DNA of 64,000 nt from JABDMH01 sp964428345. GTDB taxonomy: Bacteria > Bacteroidota > Bacteroidia > Chitinophagales > Saprospiraceae. The notes under the pieces are model-generated. The model ran no database searches. It had not been told where the DNA came from and worked only from the letters and a program-made list of their open reading frames with translations. Where the stretch lies: NCBI GenBank assembly GCA_964428345.1, contig CAYRYD010000008.1, positions 62,001 through 126,000 of the forward strand. The letters are read 5' to 3'. This document shows, one piece after another, positions 62,829 through 64,000 of this stretch (position 1 is the stretch's first letter; each line of letters begins with the position of its first letter). The position numbers and the translations under genes were made by a program.

Positions 62829-63827
62829 ATGAAAGAGCAGGAATTTCAGATAGAGGTGATCAGATACCTGGCTGGCGAGCTGTCGGCAGGAGAATCGGAA
62901 CGTTTACTGGAATACCTCAGTACCAGTGCCGAAGGGCAAAAGTTCTTTGAAGAATACAAACAGATTTGGGTACAAGCGGGAATGGAGGGGGAGATACCCC
63001 TGGTATCGGTAGAAGACCAGTGGCAAAGATTTGCCCGGACAGCTTTCGGGCAATCCGAAAAACCGGCAATAATTCCCCTTTGGTTTCGCCCCTTCTTCCG
63101 GATTGCAGCAGGCGTAGCTATTCTGGCCACCAGCCTGATCGCCTGGAGCCTGTTGACCACCGGCCACCGGACAGATAGGGAGGTGCTGTTGACAAGTGCT
63201 GTAGAAGTCCTGGAGCATACCTTGCCTGATGGCTCGACGCTCTGGCTGGACAAAGAAAGCACGATTGAATACCAGGAGTCGTTTGAACCCCGTACTGTCC
63301 GGTTGCAGGGCCAGGCATTGTTTGAAGTAAAACATCTGGATACAGAGCATCCTTTTACAGTGGAGAGCGGAGCGACTAAAACCACGGTATTAGGTACTGT
63401 CTTTCTGGTGAAGTCCGTAACCGGAAGTCCATCGGTAACCGTCTATGTGGAGGAAGGAAAGGTTTCCTTTGAAAATGCGGCAGGAACAGCGATGCAGATT
63501 CTATCAGCAGGGGAGCAGGCTCAGTATGATCTCGGGAATCAACAGATCCAGAAATCTTCTGAATTAGATCAAAACCTGTTGAGCTGGAAGACTGGCGCAT
63601 TCAGTTTTGAAGACACTCCACTGGCAGAAATTTTACCGCAGCTTGAACAGTATTATGGAGTTCGTTTCAAGATTATTAACCCGGGATTGCTTAGTTGCAC
63701 CTATCATTCGGATTTTGCCAATATGGCTTTGGATGAAATGCTCGACGAGTTAAGTTTTGGTTTGAATCTCCGCATTCATAAAAACGACTCCGGGATCTAT
63801 GAAGTTGATGGAACGCCCTGCCAATGA
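62829..63827 (+). CDS. FecR-type anti-sigma factor
   Basis: A 332-residue single-pass membrane protein from the ATG at 62829; a TTG at 62820 would add three residues. A cytoplasmic part (about 1-82), a membrane helix (about 85-106, FFRIAAGVAILATSLIAWSL), a FecR domain (about 120-215, HTLPDGSTLWLDKESTIEY and FTVESGATKTTVLGTVFLV) and a C-terminal DUF4974 domain (about 255-330). It holds the FecI sigma factor and receives the signal from an outer-membrane receptor. Its stop overlaps the ATG of the STN-domain gene. Confidence 0.92.
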   Translation: MKEQEFQIEVIRYLAGELSAGESERLLEYLSTSAEGQKFFEEYKQIWVQAGMEGEIPLVSVEDQWQRFARTAFGQSEKPAIIPLWFRPFFRIAAGVAILATSLIAWSLLTTGHRTDREVLLTSAVEVLEHTLPDGSTLWLDKESTIEYQESFEPRTVRLQGQALFEVKHLDTEHPFTVESGATKTTVLGTVFLVKSVTGSPSVTVYVEEGKVSFENAAGTAMQILSAGEQAQYDLGNQQIQKSSELDQNLLSWKTGAFSFEDTPLAEILPQLEQYYGVRFKIINPGLLSCTYHSDFANMALDEMLDELSFGLNLRIHKNDSGIYEVDGTPCQ

Positions 63828-64000
63828 AAGCAGTAATAACGGTCATCTTGCTTTTCTTTTATGTGAACGGTTTATTGAGCCAGGACAGCAGGTTTAAAGT
63901 AGAAGAAGCGCTTGTCAACATTGAAGATCACTACCAGGTAAGGTTTTCGTATAGCAAAGATATTGTGCCTTACGAGGAGGAAGTGGTCCTGGCCTTTGAC
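63824..64000 (+). CDS. STN-domain protein, probably a TonB-dependent receptor (3' end outside window)
   Basis: The first 59 codons of a protein that continues beyond the window. A signal peptide covers about residues 1-20 (ending LLSQ). The next stretch, RFKVEEALVNIEDHYQVRFS, looks like the start of an STN (secretin/TonB N-terminal) domain, which in FecA-like receptors contacts FecR. The ATGA overlap with fecR supports this. Whether a SusC-type barrel or only a carboxypeptidase-like domain follows cannot be seen. Confidence 0.7.
   Translation, partial: MKAVITVILLFFYVNGLLSQDSRFKVEEALVNIEDHYQVRFSYSKDIVPYEEEVVLAFD

Noticed and set aside
1..64000. tRNA, rRNA, prophage or insertion sequence
   Set aside because: No cloverleaf-like sequence, rRNA segment, phage structural gene, transposase or terminal inverted repeat was seen on reading the gaps and genes.

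Overview
The window looks like a chromosomal segment of a free-living member of the Bacteroidota, probably of the Saprospiria/Lewinella type. This is inferred from the protein families present (DUF5723, DUF6029 and Omp28 envelope proteins, a FecI/FecR/STN receptor system, two-component beta-propeller kinases, DUF4097) and from promoters of the Bacteroidota type (TTTG-N19-TAnnTTTG). No database search was run. I see no rRNA, tRNA, CRISPR array, transposase, integrase or phage gene.

Layout. 1-10.5 kb: the end of gltX, an ECF sigma / membrane protein / DUF4097 operon, a beta-CASP metallo-RNase-like enzyme, a lipoprotein plus DUF5723 outer-membrane pair, and a manganese/iron uptake operon (DtxR-type regulator, TroA-like binding protein, ABC ATPase, no permease) behind a clear operator. 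10.5-19 kb: K+-dependent membrane pyrophosphatase, Prc tail-specific protease, and a large propeller histidine kinase with its LuxR-type response regulator. 19.0-19.9 kb holds no protein gene but carries four tandem diverged units. Each has a 16-bp inverted repeat, a promoter with an exactly conserved 19-nt spacer, a transcribed core of about 110 nt with hairpins, and its own intrinsic terminator. This looks like an array of four paralogous small RNAs and is the most striking item in the window. 19.9-34.9 kb: envelope redox proteins (TlpA, DUF6029, Omp28), pheT, a coiled-coil protein, zapA, rny, a trans-sulfuration enzyme, thrS, dodecin, a TPR lipoprotein, a LysM glucosaminidase and a small beta-barrel protein.

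34.9-62.0 kb is an exopolysaccharide/capsule locus. The minus-strand half holds the priming sugar transferase, a methyltransferase, a polysaccharide deacetylase, five glycosyltransferases plus degraded remnants, an AsnB-type amidotransferase, a Wzx flippase, a Wzy-like polymerase, a Wzc-like chain-length/tyrosine-kinase protein and a Wza-like export protein. One polysaccharide lyase lipoprotein lies on the opposite strand inside it. The plus-strand half (54.9-62.0 kb) is a seven-gene cassette of overlapping or closely spaced genes for an unusual sugar: epimerase, RmlC-like epimerase, C-methyltransferase, RfbF-like nucleotidyltransferase, PIG-L deacetylase, class III aminotransferase and DUF4910 zinc-hydrolase-like protein. 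A leader hairpin with a T-run precedes it. 62.1-64.0 kb: a FecI sigma factor, a FecR anti-sigma factor and the start of an STN-domain protein, probably a TonB-dependent receptor.

Several genes (25537, 32944, 62172) have a -7 box only 4-7 bases before the ATG, which suggests leaderless or nearly leaderless transcripts.
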